In this document: positions 46,476 through 53,709 of the stretch, piece by piece
Position numbering within the stretch: position 1 is the first letter of the stretch
Layout of the letters: every line of letters starts with the position of its first letter
Assembly (NCBI RefSeq): GCF_013377085.1
Contig: NZ_JACAAX010000011.1
Location: 80,165-144,164 of the forward strand
Source: Rhodoplanes sp.
GTDB taxonomy: Bacteria; Pseudomonadota; Alphaproteobacteria; Rhizobiales; Xanthobacteraceae
Length of the DNA stretch: 64,000 bases
Direction of reading: 5' to 3'
The notes under the pieces: model-generated
The model's database searches: none
Told to the model about the DNA's origin: nothing
The model's input: the letters and a program-made list of their open reading frames with translations, nothing else
Program-made: the position numbers and the translations under genes

Positions 46476-47420
46476 TCAGGCGTTCTCCTTCAGGACCGCG
46501 CGCTTGGCCCGGACCAGCGCCGCGAGACAGCGGTCCCGCCACGCCTTGCGGGCGTCGAGCTGATCGGTCGGCGTCTTGGCGCGACGCTCCGCCTCGACCT
46601 TCGCGACGAGCGCATCGCTCCAGCGCCGCGGATCCGCCTGCTCCTTGGCGACGTCGTAATACATCGGCCCGAGCTTCTGGCAATAGTCGGGCACGCCGCC
46701 CTGCGCGTTGAGGTCGATGGTCTCGAACGGGCCGATGAAGAACCAGCGCAGGCCGAGCCCGTCGGTCACGGCGGCGTCGAGATCGGCGGCCGAGCAGATC
46801 CCGTCCTCGACCAGGCGGAACGCTTCGCCGAGCATCGCGCCCTGCAGCCGGTTGACGATGAATCCGTTGATCTCCCGGCCGAGCCGGATCGGGACCTGGC
46901 CGATCTGGCGCATCAGGGCGTCGGTGCGCTCGATCACGCTCGGCGCGGTCCACGGCGCCGGAACGATCTCGACCAGCGGGATCAGATGCGGCGGGTTGAT
47001 CGGATGCGCCACTACGCACCGCTCGCGCCCGGGGATGTCCGCCGTGAACGACGAGGCCGGCAGGCCGGAGGTGGAGCTGGCGATCACGGCGTCGGCCTTC
47101 GCCAGCGGCGCCATCTCCTTGTACAGGGCCTGCTTGATCGGCAGCCGCTCCGGCGCGCTCTCCTGGATGTGGTCGGCATCGCGCACCGCGTCGGCGAGGT
47201 TCGTCGTCGTCTTCAGCCGGGCCAGCACGGCCTCCGGCGACTGGCCGCCGAGCAGATCCTGCTTCGCCAGGCCCGGCGCGGACGACTTGGCAAAGCTCAA
47301 GGCGACGTCCAGCGATGCCTGCGACGGATCGTAGAGCGTCACGTCGAAGCCGGCCCGGGCGAACACCAGGCTCCACGAGCCGCCGACCAGGCCGCAGCCG
47401 ACGAGGGTGATCTTCATCAT
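46476..47420 (-). CDS. 3-hydroxyacyl-CoA dehydrogenase-family protein, lambda-crystallin / L-gulonate 3-dehydrogenase type
   Basis: A 314-residue NAD-dependent dehydrogenase. The Rossmann start ITLVGCGLVGGSWSLVFARAGFDVTLYD has GxGxxG and an Asp specific for NAD. The catalytic His is in AHPINPPHLIPLVEIVP, with Glu and Asn residues in ESAPE and STSGL. The C-terminal helical domain (INGFIVNRLQGAMLGEAF) and the ending with GLGLRWFFIGPFETIDLNA are characteristic of lambda-crystallin-like enzymes, which oxidise the C3 hydroxyl of L-gulonate or similar acids. In this operon it could oxidise a tetronate at C3 and give 3-oxo-tetronate directly. ATG 47420 or 47417; AAGGAA lies upstream. Confidence 0.88.
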   Translation of the reverse strand: MMKITLVGCGLVGGSWSLVFARAGFDVTLYDPSQASLDVALSFAKSSAPGLAKQDLLGGQSPEAVLARLKTTTNLADAVRDADHIQESAPERLPIKQALYKEMAPLAKADAVIASSTSGLPASSFTADIPGRERCVVAHPINPPHLIPLVEIVPAPWTAPSVIERTDALMRQIGQVPIRLGREINGFIVNRLQGAMLGEAFRLVEDGICSAADLDAAVTDGLGLRWFFIGPFETIDLNAQGGVPDYCQKLGPMYYDVAKEQADPRRWSDALVAKVEAERRAKTPTDQLDARKAWRDRCLAALVRAKRAVLKENA

Positions 47421-47471
47421 GTCAGGTCGTTCCTTCTATCCGATCGAGTTGGTCGGGGCCTCGCCGTCCAC

Positions 47472-48203
47472 TCATGCCGATGCGGCCAGGCCGCCGAGAT
47501 AGGCCATGCGGACCTGGTCGTTGTTCCACAGCGCGTCGGGCTTGCCGGACACCAGCAAGGTGCCGGCTTCGAGCACATAGGCGCGATCGGCGACCGACAG
47601 CGCCATGTTGGCGTTCTGCTCGACCAGCAGCACGGTGGTGCCACGCTCGCGGATCTGGGAGATGATCCGGAACACCTGCTGGACGATCAGCGGGCCGAGT
47701 CCCAGCGACGGCTCGTCGAGCAGCAGCAGCTTCGGCTTCGCCATCAGGCCGCGCGCCACCGCGACCATCTGCATCTGGCCGCCCGACAGCGTCCACGCAT
47801 AGGCGTGCTGGAGAGGTTTCAGGTCGGGGAAGAAGTCGAGCATGGCGTCGACCTCCCGCTTCAGATCGGCCCGCGCCACGCCCGGGCGATTGGAGGAGCC
47901 GAGCAGGATGTTGTCGCGCACCGTGAGGCCGGGAAACAGGCGCCGGCCCTCCGGCACATGAGCGAGATCGAGCCTGGCGATCGCCGCCGTCTTCATGCCG
48001 AGGATTTGCGTGCCCGCGAACCGGATCGATCCCGACACGTGCGGCACCAGGCCACAGATCGCCCGCAGCGTGGTCGTCTTGCCGGCCCCGTTGGAGCCCA
48101 GCAATGCGACGATCTCGCCGTCGTCCACGGTCAGGTCGAGACCCTTCAGCACGTCGCCGGCGTTGTAGCGGGCGGTGAGCCCTTCCACCTCAAGCAGCTT
48201 CAT
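47472..48203 (-). CDS. livF: Branched-chain-type ABC transporter ATPase LivF
   Basis: A 243-residue ATPase. Walker A GSNGAGKT is at 36-43, the signature is LSGGQMQMVAVARGL and Walker B LLLLDEPSLGLGP, with H-loop-like QNANMALSVADRAYVLE. The LivF subfamily is recognised by LGPLIVQQVFRIISQIRERG. It forms the second ATPase of the HAAT importer together with the LivG half of the upstream fused gene, whose 3' end it overlaps by 14 bases. The dehydrogenase, otnK and otnC follow in the same operon, so the transporter probably imports the acid they degrade rather than leucine. Confidence 0.93.
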   Translation of the reverse strand: MKLLEVEGLTARYNAGDVLKGLDLTVDDGEIVALLGSNGAGKTTTLRAICGLVPHVSGSIRFAGTQILGMKTAAIARLDLAHVPEGRRLFPGLTVRDNILLGSSNRPGVARADLKREVDAMLDFFPDLKPLQHAYAWTLSGGQMQMVAVARGLMAKPKLLLLDEPSLGLGPLIVQQVFRIISQIRERGTTVLLVEQNANMALSVADRAYVLEAGTLLVSGKPDALWNNDQVRMAYLGGLAASA

Positions 48204-49941
48204 GGCGCGCCTCCCCGAGATAAGCCGCGACGACTTCCGGATGCTTGAAGACGGAGCGCGGATCGCCGTCCGCGATCCGTCGCCCGAAGTTGAGGACGGT
48301 GATGTGATCGGCCACCTTCTCGATCAACCGCATGTCGTGATCGATGATGACGATGGTGGTGCCGTGGCCCTTCAGCCGCTTGAGCAGCGCCGCCATCTCG
48401 CCCTTCTCGGTGAGATTGAGGCCCGCCGCCGGCTCGTCGAGCAGCAGGATCTCCGGCGAGCCGGCGAGAGCGCGGGCGATCTCGACATAGCGCTGGTGAC
48501 CGTAGGGCAGATCGCCGACCGGCAGATGGGCCACCTGCCGGAGACCGACGAAGTCGAGCGCCGCGATGGCGCGCTCGACGGTCGCGTCCGTTCCGGACAC
48601 GTCGTTGCCGGCGCGCTCGGCGCCGATGACGACGTTCTCCAGCACGGTCAGGCCGCGGAACACCCGGATGTTCTGGTAGGTCCGGCACATGCCGAGCCGG
48701 TTGCGGTCGTGCGGCGGCAGTTCGGTGATGTCACGACCGCCGAGCCGCACCCGGCCCGCGGTGGCGACATAGAGGCCGGTGATCACGTTCAGCATCGTGG
48801 TCTTGCCGGACCCGTTCGGCCCGATCAGGGCGTGGACCGAGCCCTTGCGGACCGCGAGGTCGACGCCGTCGACGGCCTTCAGCCCGCCGAAATGCTTGGC
48901 GAGACCGGTGACATCGAGGACGATCGTGTCGGAGACCTCGCCGGTCCGGGCCAGCAGCGGCAACGGCGCGGTGGCGTCGTCCGACAAAGGTCGGCTCTTG
49001 ACGAAGCGGCCGACCACCAGACCCCACACGCCGCGCGGCATGAAGATCATGATGGCGATCACGGCCCCGCCGTAAACCGCGAGATAGGCTTGGCGCAGGA
49101 AGCGCAGCCACTCCGGCAGCAGGACCAGCAGAATGGTGCCGATCACGGCGCCGATCGCCGATTCGACGCCGCCCAGCAGGGCCATGGTCAGCAGGACGAT
49201 CGCTTCGTTGAAGGTGAACTGATCCGGGCTGATGTAGGAGAAGGCGCCGGCGAACAGCCCGCCGCCGAGCCCGCCGAGCGCCGCGCAGATGCCGAAGGCG
49301 ACCGTCTTGGTGCGGAAGATGTTGATCCCGCAGGTCGAGGCGGCGATTTCGTTGTCGCGGACCGCCTGCATGGCGCGGCCGAGCCGGCTCTGCTTCAGCA
49401 GCGCCGCATAGACCGTCACGGCCACCAGGACCACGAGGCAGAGGCCGAGATAGACCGACCCGCCCTTGAGATCGACGAGGCCGAGCGACGGACGCGGGAT
49501 GCCGGGGATGCCGTCCGGGCCGTGGGTGAAGCCGATCCAGTTGGTCAGCACCATGGTGACGATCATCTGGAACCCGATCGTCACCATCGCGAGATAGTGG
49601 CCGCCCAGCCGCAGCGTGGCGAAGCCGAGGAAGATGCCGGTCACTCCGCTCACCACCACGCCGATGGCGAGCGCGACGAAGAAGGGCAGCCCGTAGTCGA
49701 CCGTGCCGAGCGCGACGCAATACGCGCCGATGCCGAGGAAGGCCGCCTGGCACAGGGCGATCTGGCCGCAATAGCCGAGCACGATGACGAGGCCGGCGAC
49801 GGCGATCGTGTAGGTCGCCGCCTGCATCATGATGTTGAGATAGTAGCCGTCGGACGGGGCCACGACGGCGGCACCGAGCACCGCCAGGGCGGCGACGCCG
49901 CCGGCGATCAGGATGTTCTTGCGGGAAGACGCGGTGTGCAT
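48190..49941 (-). CDS. Fused LivM permease - LivG ATPase of a branched-chain-type ABC transporter
   Basis: A single 583-residue chain. Residues 1-315 are a LivM-type permease with about nine hydrophobic segments (GYCGQIALCQAAFLGIGAYC is the family loop). A linker of about 25 residues follows (SRPLSDDATAPLPLLARTGE). Residues 340-583 are LivG: Walker A GPNGSGKT at 374-381, the degenerate signature LPYGHQRYVEIARAL typical of LivG, and Walker B ILLLDEPAAGLN. Permease-ATPase fusions of this kind are known in some HAAT systems. The frame is continuous, so the fusion is real rather than an annotation artefact. It is 10 bp downstream of livH and overlaps livF. Confidence 0.92.
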   Translation of the reverse strand: MHTASSRKNILIAGGVAALAVLGAAVVAPSDGYYLNIMMQAATYTIAVAGLVIVLGYCGQIALCQAAFLGIGAYCVALGTVDYGLPFFVALAIGVVVSGVTGIFLGFATLRLGGHYLAMVTIGFQMIVTMVLTNWIGFTHGPDGIPGIPRPSLGLVDLKGGSVYLGLCLVVLVAVTVYAALLKQSRLGRAMQAVRDNEIAASTCGINIFRTKTVAFGICAALGGLGGGLFAGAFSYISPDQFTFNEAIVLLTMALLGGVESAIGAVIGTILLVLLPEWLRFLRQAYLAVYGGAVIAIMIFMPRGVWGLVVGRFVKSRPLSDDATAPLPLLARTGEVSDTIVLDVTGLAKHFGGLKAVDGVDLAVRKGSVHALIGPNGSGKTTMLNVITGLYVATAGRVRLGGRDITELPPHDRNRLGMCRTYQNIRVFRGLTVLENVVIGAERAGNDVSGTDATVERAIAALDFVGLRQVAHLPVGDLPYGHQRYVEIARALAGSPEILLLDEPAAGLNLTEKGEMAALLKRLKGHGTTIVIIDHDMRLIEKVADHITVLNFGRRIADGDPRSVFKHPEVVAAYLGEARHEAA

Positions 49942-49951
49942 GATCGCCCCC

Positions 49952-50827
49952 TCACGCTTTTTCGGCGATGCGTTCGCCGAACAGGCCCTGCGGACGGACC
50001 AGCAGGACGACGATCAGCATCACGAACGCGAAGGCGTCCTTGTAGGGCACCGAGATGTAGGCGGCGCCGAGCGTCTCGACGATGCCGATGATGAAGCCGC
50101 CGCAGATCGCACCCGGGATCGAGCCGAAGCCGCCGATGATGTTGGCGGCGAACGCCTTCACGCCGATCATCGCGCCGATGCCGACCGAGACGTAGAGGAT
50201 CGGCGCCACCAGGATTCCGGCCAGCCCGCCGAGAGCGGCGCTGTAGGCGAAGGTGCCGAAGATCATGGCGACGACCGGGATGCCGAGCAGCGCGGCCATC
50301 TCCCGGTCTTGCGACGTGGCCTGCAGCTTCTTGCCGACCATCGTCTTCTCGAACACCAGATACTGCAGCGCGACCAGCACCACCGTGATGACGATGATCG
50401 ACAGGTACTGGGAATCCATGAACACGTTGCCGACCAGGAAGCCGGTGCCGTCGAACAGTCCGGGCAGCACCTGCGGGCTCGGCCCGTAGGTGGCCAGGAT
50501 GAGATTCGCGAGCAGGATGCTGGCACCGATCGTCGAGATGATCACCGGCACCTGGCCGCGGTCGCGCAGCGGCCAATAGGTGATCCAGGCGAAGGCGACG
50601 CCGAACACCGTCATCAGCACCACCGCGAGGACGAGCGCGAGGGCGTAGGGCAGGCCGAGGCCGGCGAACAGGATCACCATGAAATAGGCGCCCATCATCG
50701 AGAACTCGCCCTGGGCGAAATTGACGATGTTGGCGGAGCGGATCAGCAGCACGAAGCCGAGGGCGACCAAGGCGTAGATGCTGCCGATGCTGACCCCTGT
50801 GAACAGAAGCTGAGGGAGCATAGACAT
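49952..50827 (-). CDS. livH: Branched-chain-type ABC transporter permease LivH
   Basis: A 291-residue permease with about eight hydrophobic segments. LivH hallmarks are SIYALVALGFVLLIRSANIVNFAQGEFSMMGAYF, GPSPQVLPGLF and VGIGAMIGVKAFAANIIGGFGSIPGA. ATG 50827 is selected because AGGA lies 6 bases upstream and the N-terminus then matches the family; longer frames add a non-hydrophobic tail. It pairs with the LivM half of the next gene to form the membrane channel. The gap to livK is 94 bp, the largest in the first half of the operon, but no terminator is evident in it. Confidence 0.93.
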   Translation of the reverse strand: MSMLPQLLFTGVSIGSIYALVALGFVLLIRSANIVNFAQGEFSMMGAYFMVILFAGLGLPYALALVLAVVLMTVFGVAFAWITYWPLRDRGQVPVIISTIGASILLANLILATYGPSPQVLPGLFDGTGFLVGNVFMDSQYLSIIVITVVLVALQYLVFEKTMVGKKLQATSQDREMAALLGIPVVAMIFGTFAYSAALGGLAGILVAPILYVSVGIGAMIGVKAFAANIIGGFGSIPGAICGGFIIGIVETLGAAYISVPYKDAFAFVMLIVVLLVRPQGLFGERIAEKA

Positions 50828-50921
50828 CGCCGGTCCTGTACGCATGAGTGCGTGAGGTCTCCCGGCCCGCCGCGGATGGCGGGCCGGCACACGATTGCAG
50901 CAGTCCGGGGGTCGTCGTCGT

Positions 50922-52064
50922 CTACTTGTCGAAGGCGATGTGGCGCACGAAGACGATCTTGCCGCCGTCGTTCTTGACGACGTTGTAGCTGCGCAGCCCG
51001 TCCCCGTTCTGGTCGAACGTGTAGGCGCCCTCGGCGCCCTGGAAGTCCTTGATGGCGAGCAGTGCGGCGCGGACCTTGTCCGGGGCGGTGCCGCCGGCCT
51101 GCTTGATCGCCTCGGCGATCAGCAGGATGGAGTCGTAGGCCCAGGCCGAGCTGTAGTCGGGCGCCCGGCCGACCTTCTTGGAGAACTCGGCGAAGTAGGC
51201 CTTGGCCTGCGGGTTGGCCTCGGCGTTGAAGTCGGCGACCGCGTAGGTGCCATAGAGGGCGGGGCCGGCGAGCTGCATCGCCGTGGTCGAGGCGACCGAT
51301 GCGGAGCCGATCCAGGTGGCCTGGACGCCGAACTGCTTGAGCTGACGGGCCAGCACGCCGACGTCGTTCTCGAACGGCGTGTAGGTGGCGATGATGTCGG
51401 CCCCCGACTGGCGCACCGCCAGCACGACGGGGGTGAGATCGGCCTGGCCGTTGTTGAAGCCCTGCACCAGCACAGGCGTCACGCCGAGCGGCTTGAGCTG
51501 CTCGATCAGCGCCTTGACACCGTTGGTGCCGAACGCGTCGGTCGAGTGCAACAGCGCCCATTTCTGCTTCTTCAGTTGATTGACGCCGAAATCGGCGATC
51601 ACCTTGGCCGAGAAGACGTCGTTGGGGCGGGCACGGAAGAACCACGGATTGCCGGTGTTCGTCAGCGTCGGATCGGTGCCGCCGAAGAACACCGGAAGGC
51701 CGGCCTTCCTGGCGTCGCCCGAGATCGCGTTGACCTGGGTCGAGCGCAGCGACGACAGGATGGCGACGAGGTCGCCGCGGTTCACCAGGCGCGAGAAGGC
51801 GAGGACGATGCCGGGATTGGTGGTCTGGTCGTCCTCGACGATCAGCTCGAGCTTCTTGCCGAGCACGCCGCCGGCGGCATTGATCTTGTCGATGCCGATC
51901 TTGGCGCCTTCGGTCTGGAGGTGGCCGATCTCGGCACCCGGGCCCGTCATCGGGACCGTCATGCCGATCTTGATGCCTTCGTCGGCGGCGAAGGCGATTC
52001 CCATGGGAGCGGTGGCGAGGGCAGCGATTCCGAGCCCCACCGCCGAACGGCGAGTGAAGTGCAT
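50922..52064 (-). CDS. livK: ABC transporter substrate-binding protein (LivK-like)
   Basis: A 380-residue type I periplasmic binding protein. The start MHFTRRSAVGLGIAALATAP carries a twin-arginine pattern and a signal region ending near IAFAADE, so Tat export is possible. The fold is shown by IKIGMTVPMTGPGAEIGHLQTEGAKIGIDKINAAGGVLGKKLELIVEDDQTTN. ATG 52064 follows GGGGGA with 8-base spacing; the in-frame ATG at 52085 is inside the operator repeats and has no ribosome site. The family binds amino acids, amides or aromatic acids, and in this operon a sugar acid is suspected. It is the first gene of the seven-gene minus-strand operon. Confidence 0.92.
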   Translation of the reverse strand: MHFTRRSAVGLGIAALATAPMGIAFAADEGIKIGMTVPMTGPGAEIGHLQTEGAKIGIDKINAAGGVLGKKLELIVEDDQTTNPGIVLAFSRLVNRGDLVAILSSLRSTQVNAISGDARKAGLPVFFGGTDPTLTNTGNPWFFRARPNDVFSAKVIADFGVNQLKKQKWALLHSTDAFGTNGVKALIEQLKPLGVTPVLVQGFNNGQADLTPVVLAVRQSGADIIATYTPFENDVGVLARQLKQFGVQATWIGSASVASTTAMQLAGPALYGTYAVADFNAEANPQAKAYFAEFSKKVGRAPDYSSAWAYDSILLIAEAIKQAGGTAPDKVRAALLAIKDFQGAEGAYTFDQNGDGLRSYNVVKNDGGKIVFVRHIAFDK

Positions 52065-52072
52065 CTGTAGTT

Positions 52073-52143
52073 CCCCCGATTTCATATCCGATTTGATATC
52101 GGATTTGTGAGCAGACTATTCTCGCCTCATCCCCTAATGTCAA
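52073..52143 (-). promoter_or_regulatory. livK operon promoter with a triple 12-bp repeat operator
   Basis: On the minus strand TTGACA (52143-52138) is followed after 17 bp by AATAGT (52120-52115), a strong promoter that predicts a start near 52108. Immediately downstream, 52076-52111 holds three 12-bp units, CCGATTTCATAT, CCGATTTGATAT and CGGATTTGTGAG (plus strand). Within them ATCCGAT-N5-ATCGGAT (52086-52104) is a perfect palindrome. The array extends from the predicted transcription start into the ribosome-binding site (GGGGG at 52077-52073). The adjacent divergent GntR regulator is the natural candidate to bind it as a repressor. Confidence 0.65.
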
Positions 52144-52229
52144 GCGACGCTCTCGCGATGTTGACGGACCGCCGGCATTGCCGGCTCCATAGCGGGCGAT
52201 TCGCGCGCCGGGCTGGAACGGTCATTGGA

Positions 52230-52907
52230 ATGAACAGTCGAATGCAGTTGGCGAAGCCTGTCCGCCTGGGGAACGAAGTATACGACGTTCTCCTCAAGCA
52301 GCTCATGTCGCTCGAGATCAAGCCGGGCGAGCGGATCGGCGTCGACAAGCTTGCGCGTGATCTCGGCGTGTCACAGACACCGATCCGGGAGGCGCTCAGT
52401 CAACTCGAAATTCAGGGGCTGGTCGTCAAGGTCCATCTGTCCGGCTACCGGGCCGCCCCGCAACTGAGTCGCAAGCAGTTCGACGACCTGTGCGAGCTGC
52501 GTCTGCTGCTCGAGCCGGCGGCCGCCGCCAAGGCGGCGGAGCTGATGTCGGCCGGCGAATTGGACGACATCGTCGCCCTGACGAAACGGATGACGGAGCC
52601 GGCGCCGGGAGACCCCCAGTCGACCTACAACGCCTTCGCCCAGAACGACGCGCACTTCCACGCCGCGATCGCCAAGGCCAGCCAGAACGAGCTTTTGTAC
52701 GACGTGATCTCGCATCAGCGGGTGCACCTGCACCTGTTCCGCCTGCAGTTCTACGCCCGGGTGACGCAGGACGCCGTCGTCGAGCATGCCAGGATTCTGG
52801 AGGCGTTCCACCGCAGGGATCCGGCCGCAGCCGCAGCCGCGATGCGCTCGCACATCGAGAACGCCCACGCGCGCTTCAAGGACGTGTTCGTGCACGAGGT
52901 GTCGTGA
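52230..52907 (+). CDS. GntR-family (FCD) transcriptional regulator
   Basis: A 225-residue regulator. The winged helix (NEVYDVLLKQLMSLEIKPGERIGVDKLARDLGVSQTPIREALSQLEIQGLV) is followed by an FCD domain (LCELRLLLEPAAAAKAAEL, NDAHFHAAIAKASQNELLYDVI, EHARILEAFHRRDPAAAAAAMRSHIENA), with His residues suited to bind a metal and an acid ligand. The start at 52230 gives the common short N-terminus; the ribosome site is weak. It is divergent from the livK-otnC operon and is the likely sensor of the transported acid. It ends 18 bp from convergent ccmH, marking the right edge of the catabolic island. Confidence 0.92.
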   Translation: MNSRMQLAKPVRLGNEVYDVLLKQLMSLEIKPGERIGVDKLARDLGVSQTPIREALSQLEIQGLVVKVHLSGYRAAPQLSRKQFDDLCELRLLLEPAAAAKAAELMSAGELDDIVALTKRMTEPAPGDPQSTYNAFAQNDAHFHAAIAKASQNELLYDVISHQRVHLHLFRLQFYARVTQDAVVEHARILEAFHRRDPAAAAAAMRSHIENAHARFKDVFVHEVS

Positions 52908-52925
52908 CGCGCTCGGCCCGCGCCG

Positions 52926-53408
52926 TCAGCCGCCCTGCCCGGTCAGCTCCGCCAGCTTCTTGCGCTCCGCGTCGGTGAGCGGCGGTGCCGCCGTAGCGGC
53001 GGGCGCGAGCTCGCGGCGGCGGCGCAACGCGGCCAGGAGCCCGATCGCACCGGCGAGCAGCACCAGCGCGGGCGCGATCCACAGGATCGCGGTGTGCCAG
53101 GTGAAGCGCGGCTTCAACAGCACGAACTCGCCGTAGCGCGCCACCAGATAGTCGATCACCTGGCCGTCGCTGTCGCCCTGCTTCAGGCGTTCGCGCACCA
53201 GGAGGCGCAGGTCCTTGGCCAGCCCGGCGTCCGAATCGTCGATCGACTGGTTCTGGCAGACCAGGCAGCGCAGATGCTGCGACAGATCGCGCGCCCGCTG
53301 CTCCATTTTCTGATCGGGCAACATCTCGTCGGGCTGCACGGCGAAGGCCGGCGACGCGACGACGAGCGCCAGCGCGGCGGCGAATGCGATCAGCACTTTA
53401 CGGAGCAT
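52926..53408 (-). CDS. ccmH: Cytochrome c maturation protein CcmH
   Basis: A 160-residue periplasmic thioredoxin-like reductase anchored by a C-terminal membrane segment. The signal peptide ends near AFAVQ and the apocytochrome-reducing motif LRCLVCQNQS has Cys48 and Cys51. CcmH (CycL) reduces the CxxCH cysteines of apocytochrome c and works with CcmF and CcmI. ATG 53408 is chosen for the signal peptide, with AGGA upstream. In rhizobial cycHJKL operons it follows ccmF directly; here 816 bp carrying a plus-strand toxin-antitoxin pair separate them, so ccmH must be read through that module or from its own promoter. Confidence 0.95.
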   Translation of the reverse strand: MLRKVLIAFAAALALVVASPAFAVQPDEMLPDQKMEQRARDLSQHLRCLVCQNQSIDDSDAGLAKDLRLLVRERLKQGDSDGQVIDYLVARYGEFVLLKPRFTWHTAILWIAPALVLLAGAIGLLAALRRRRELAPAATAAPPLTDAERKKLAELTGQGG

Positions 53409-53423
53409 GGCGGCTGATCCTGG

Positions 53424-53452
53424 TTGACATCGATATCGCATAATGCGATATT
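53424..53452 (+). promoter_or_regulatory. Promoter and palindromic operator of the toxin-antitoxin module
   Basis: TTGACA (53424-53429), a 17-bp spacer and GATATT (53447-53452) form a good promoter. A 19-bp palindrome ATATCGCAT-A-ATGCGATAT (53433-53451) fills the spacer and covers the -10. Transcription would start near 53458, the ATG preferred for the toxin, so the message may be leaderless. The helix-turn-helix antitoxin is the expected repressor. Confidence 0.6.
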
Positions 53453-53457
53453 TCGCC

Positions 53458-53700
53458 ATGCGGTCGATCGTCTTCACTCCGGCCGCCACGCGTCAGTGGA
53501 CCAAGCTGTCCACGACGGTCCGGGGTCGGATCAGAGCACGGCTGGAGGCATTCGCCGCGACCGGCCACGGCGACGTCAAGGCATTGAAGGGACGGGCCGG
53601 CACCCGACTGCGGGTCGGCGACTGGCGGGTGATCTTCGACCGGGACGGAGAGACCATCGTGGTCGTCGCGGTCGGCCATCGTCGCGATATCTACGACTGA
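53458..53700 (+). CDS. RelE/ParE-family toxin
   Basis: An 80-residue type II toxin. Family signatures are KLSTTVRGRIRARLEAFAATGHGDVKALKGRAGTRLRVGDWRVIFDRDG and the ending VGHRRDIYD. RelE/HigB members cut mRNA on the ribosome and ParE members poison gyrase; this compact branch resembles RelE-type proteins paired with HTH antitoxins, but the activity is not proved by sequence. ATG 53458 matches the usual family N-terminus (MRSIVFTPAA); an in-frame ATG at 53443 lies within the palindromic operator. It precedes its antitoxin by 9 bases, the toxin-first order of higBA modules. Confidence 0.88.
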   Translation: MRSIVFTPAATRQWTKLSTTVRGRIRARLEAFAATGHGDVKALKGRAGTRLRVGDWRVIFDRDGETIVVVAVGHRRDIYD

Positions 53701-53709
53701 GAGGCTTCC

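Noticed and set aside
48190..49941. The LivM-LivG fusion as a product of a sequencing error
   Set aside because: The linker is in frame, about 25 residues long, with normal composition, and both halves are complete; no frameshift is needed to explain it.
53443..53700. The longer toxin start at 53443
   Set aside because: That ATG lies within the 19-bp palindrome and the -35/-10 spacer of the predicted promoter, while 53458 gives the family-typical N-terminus.
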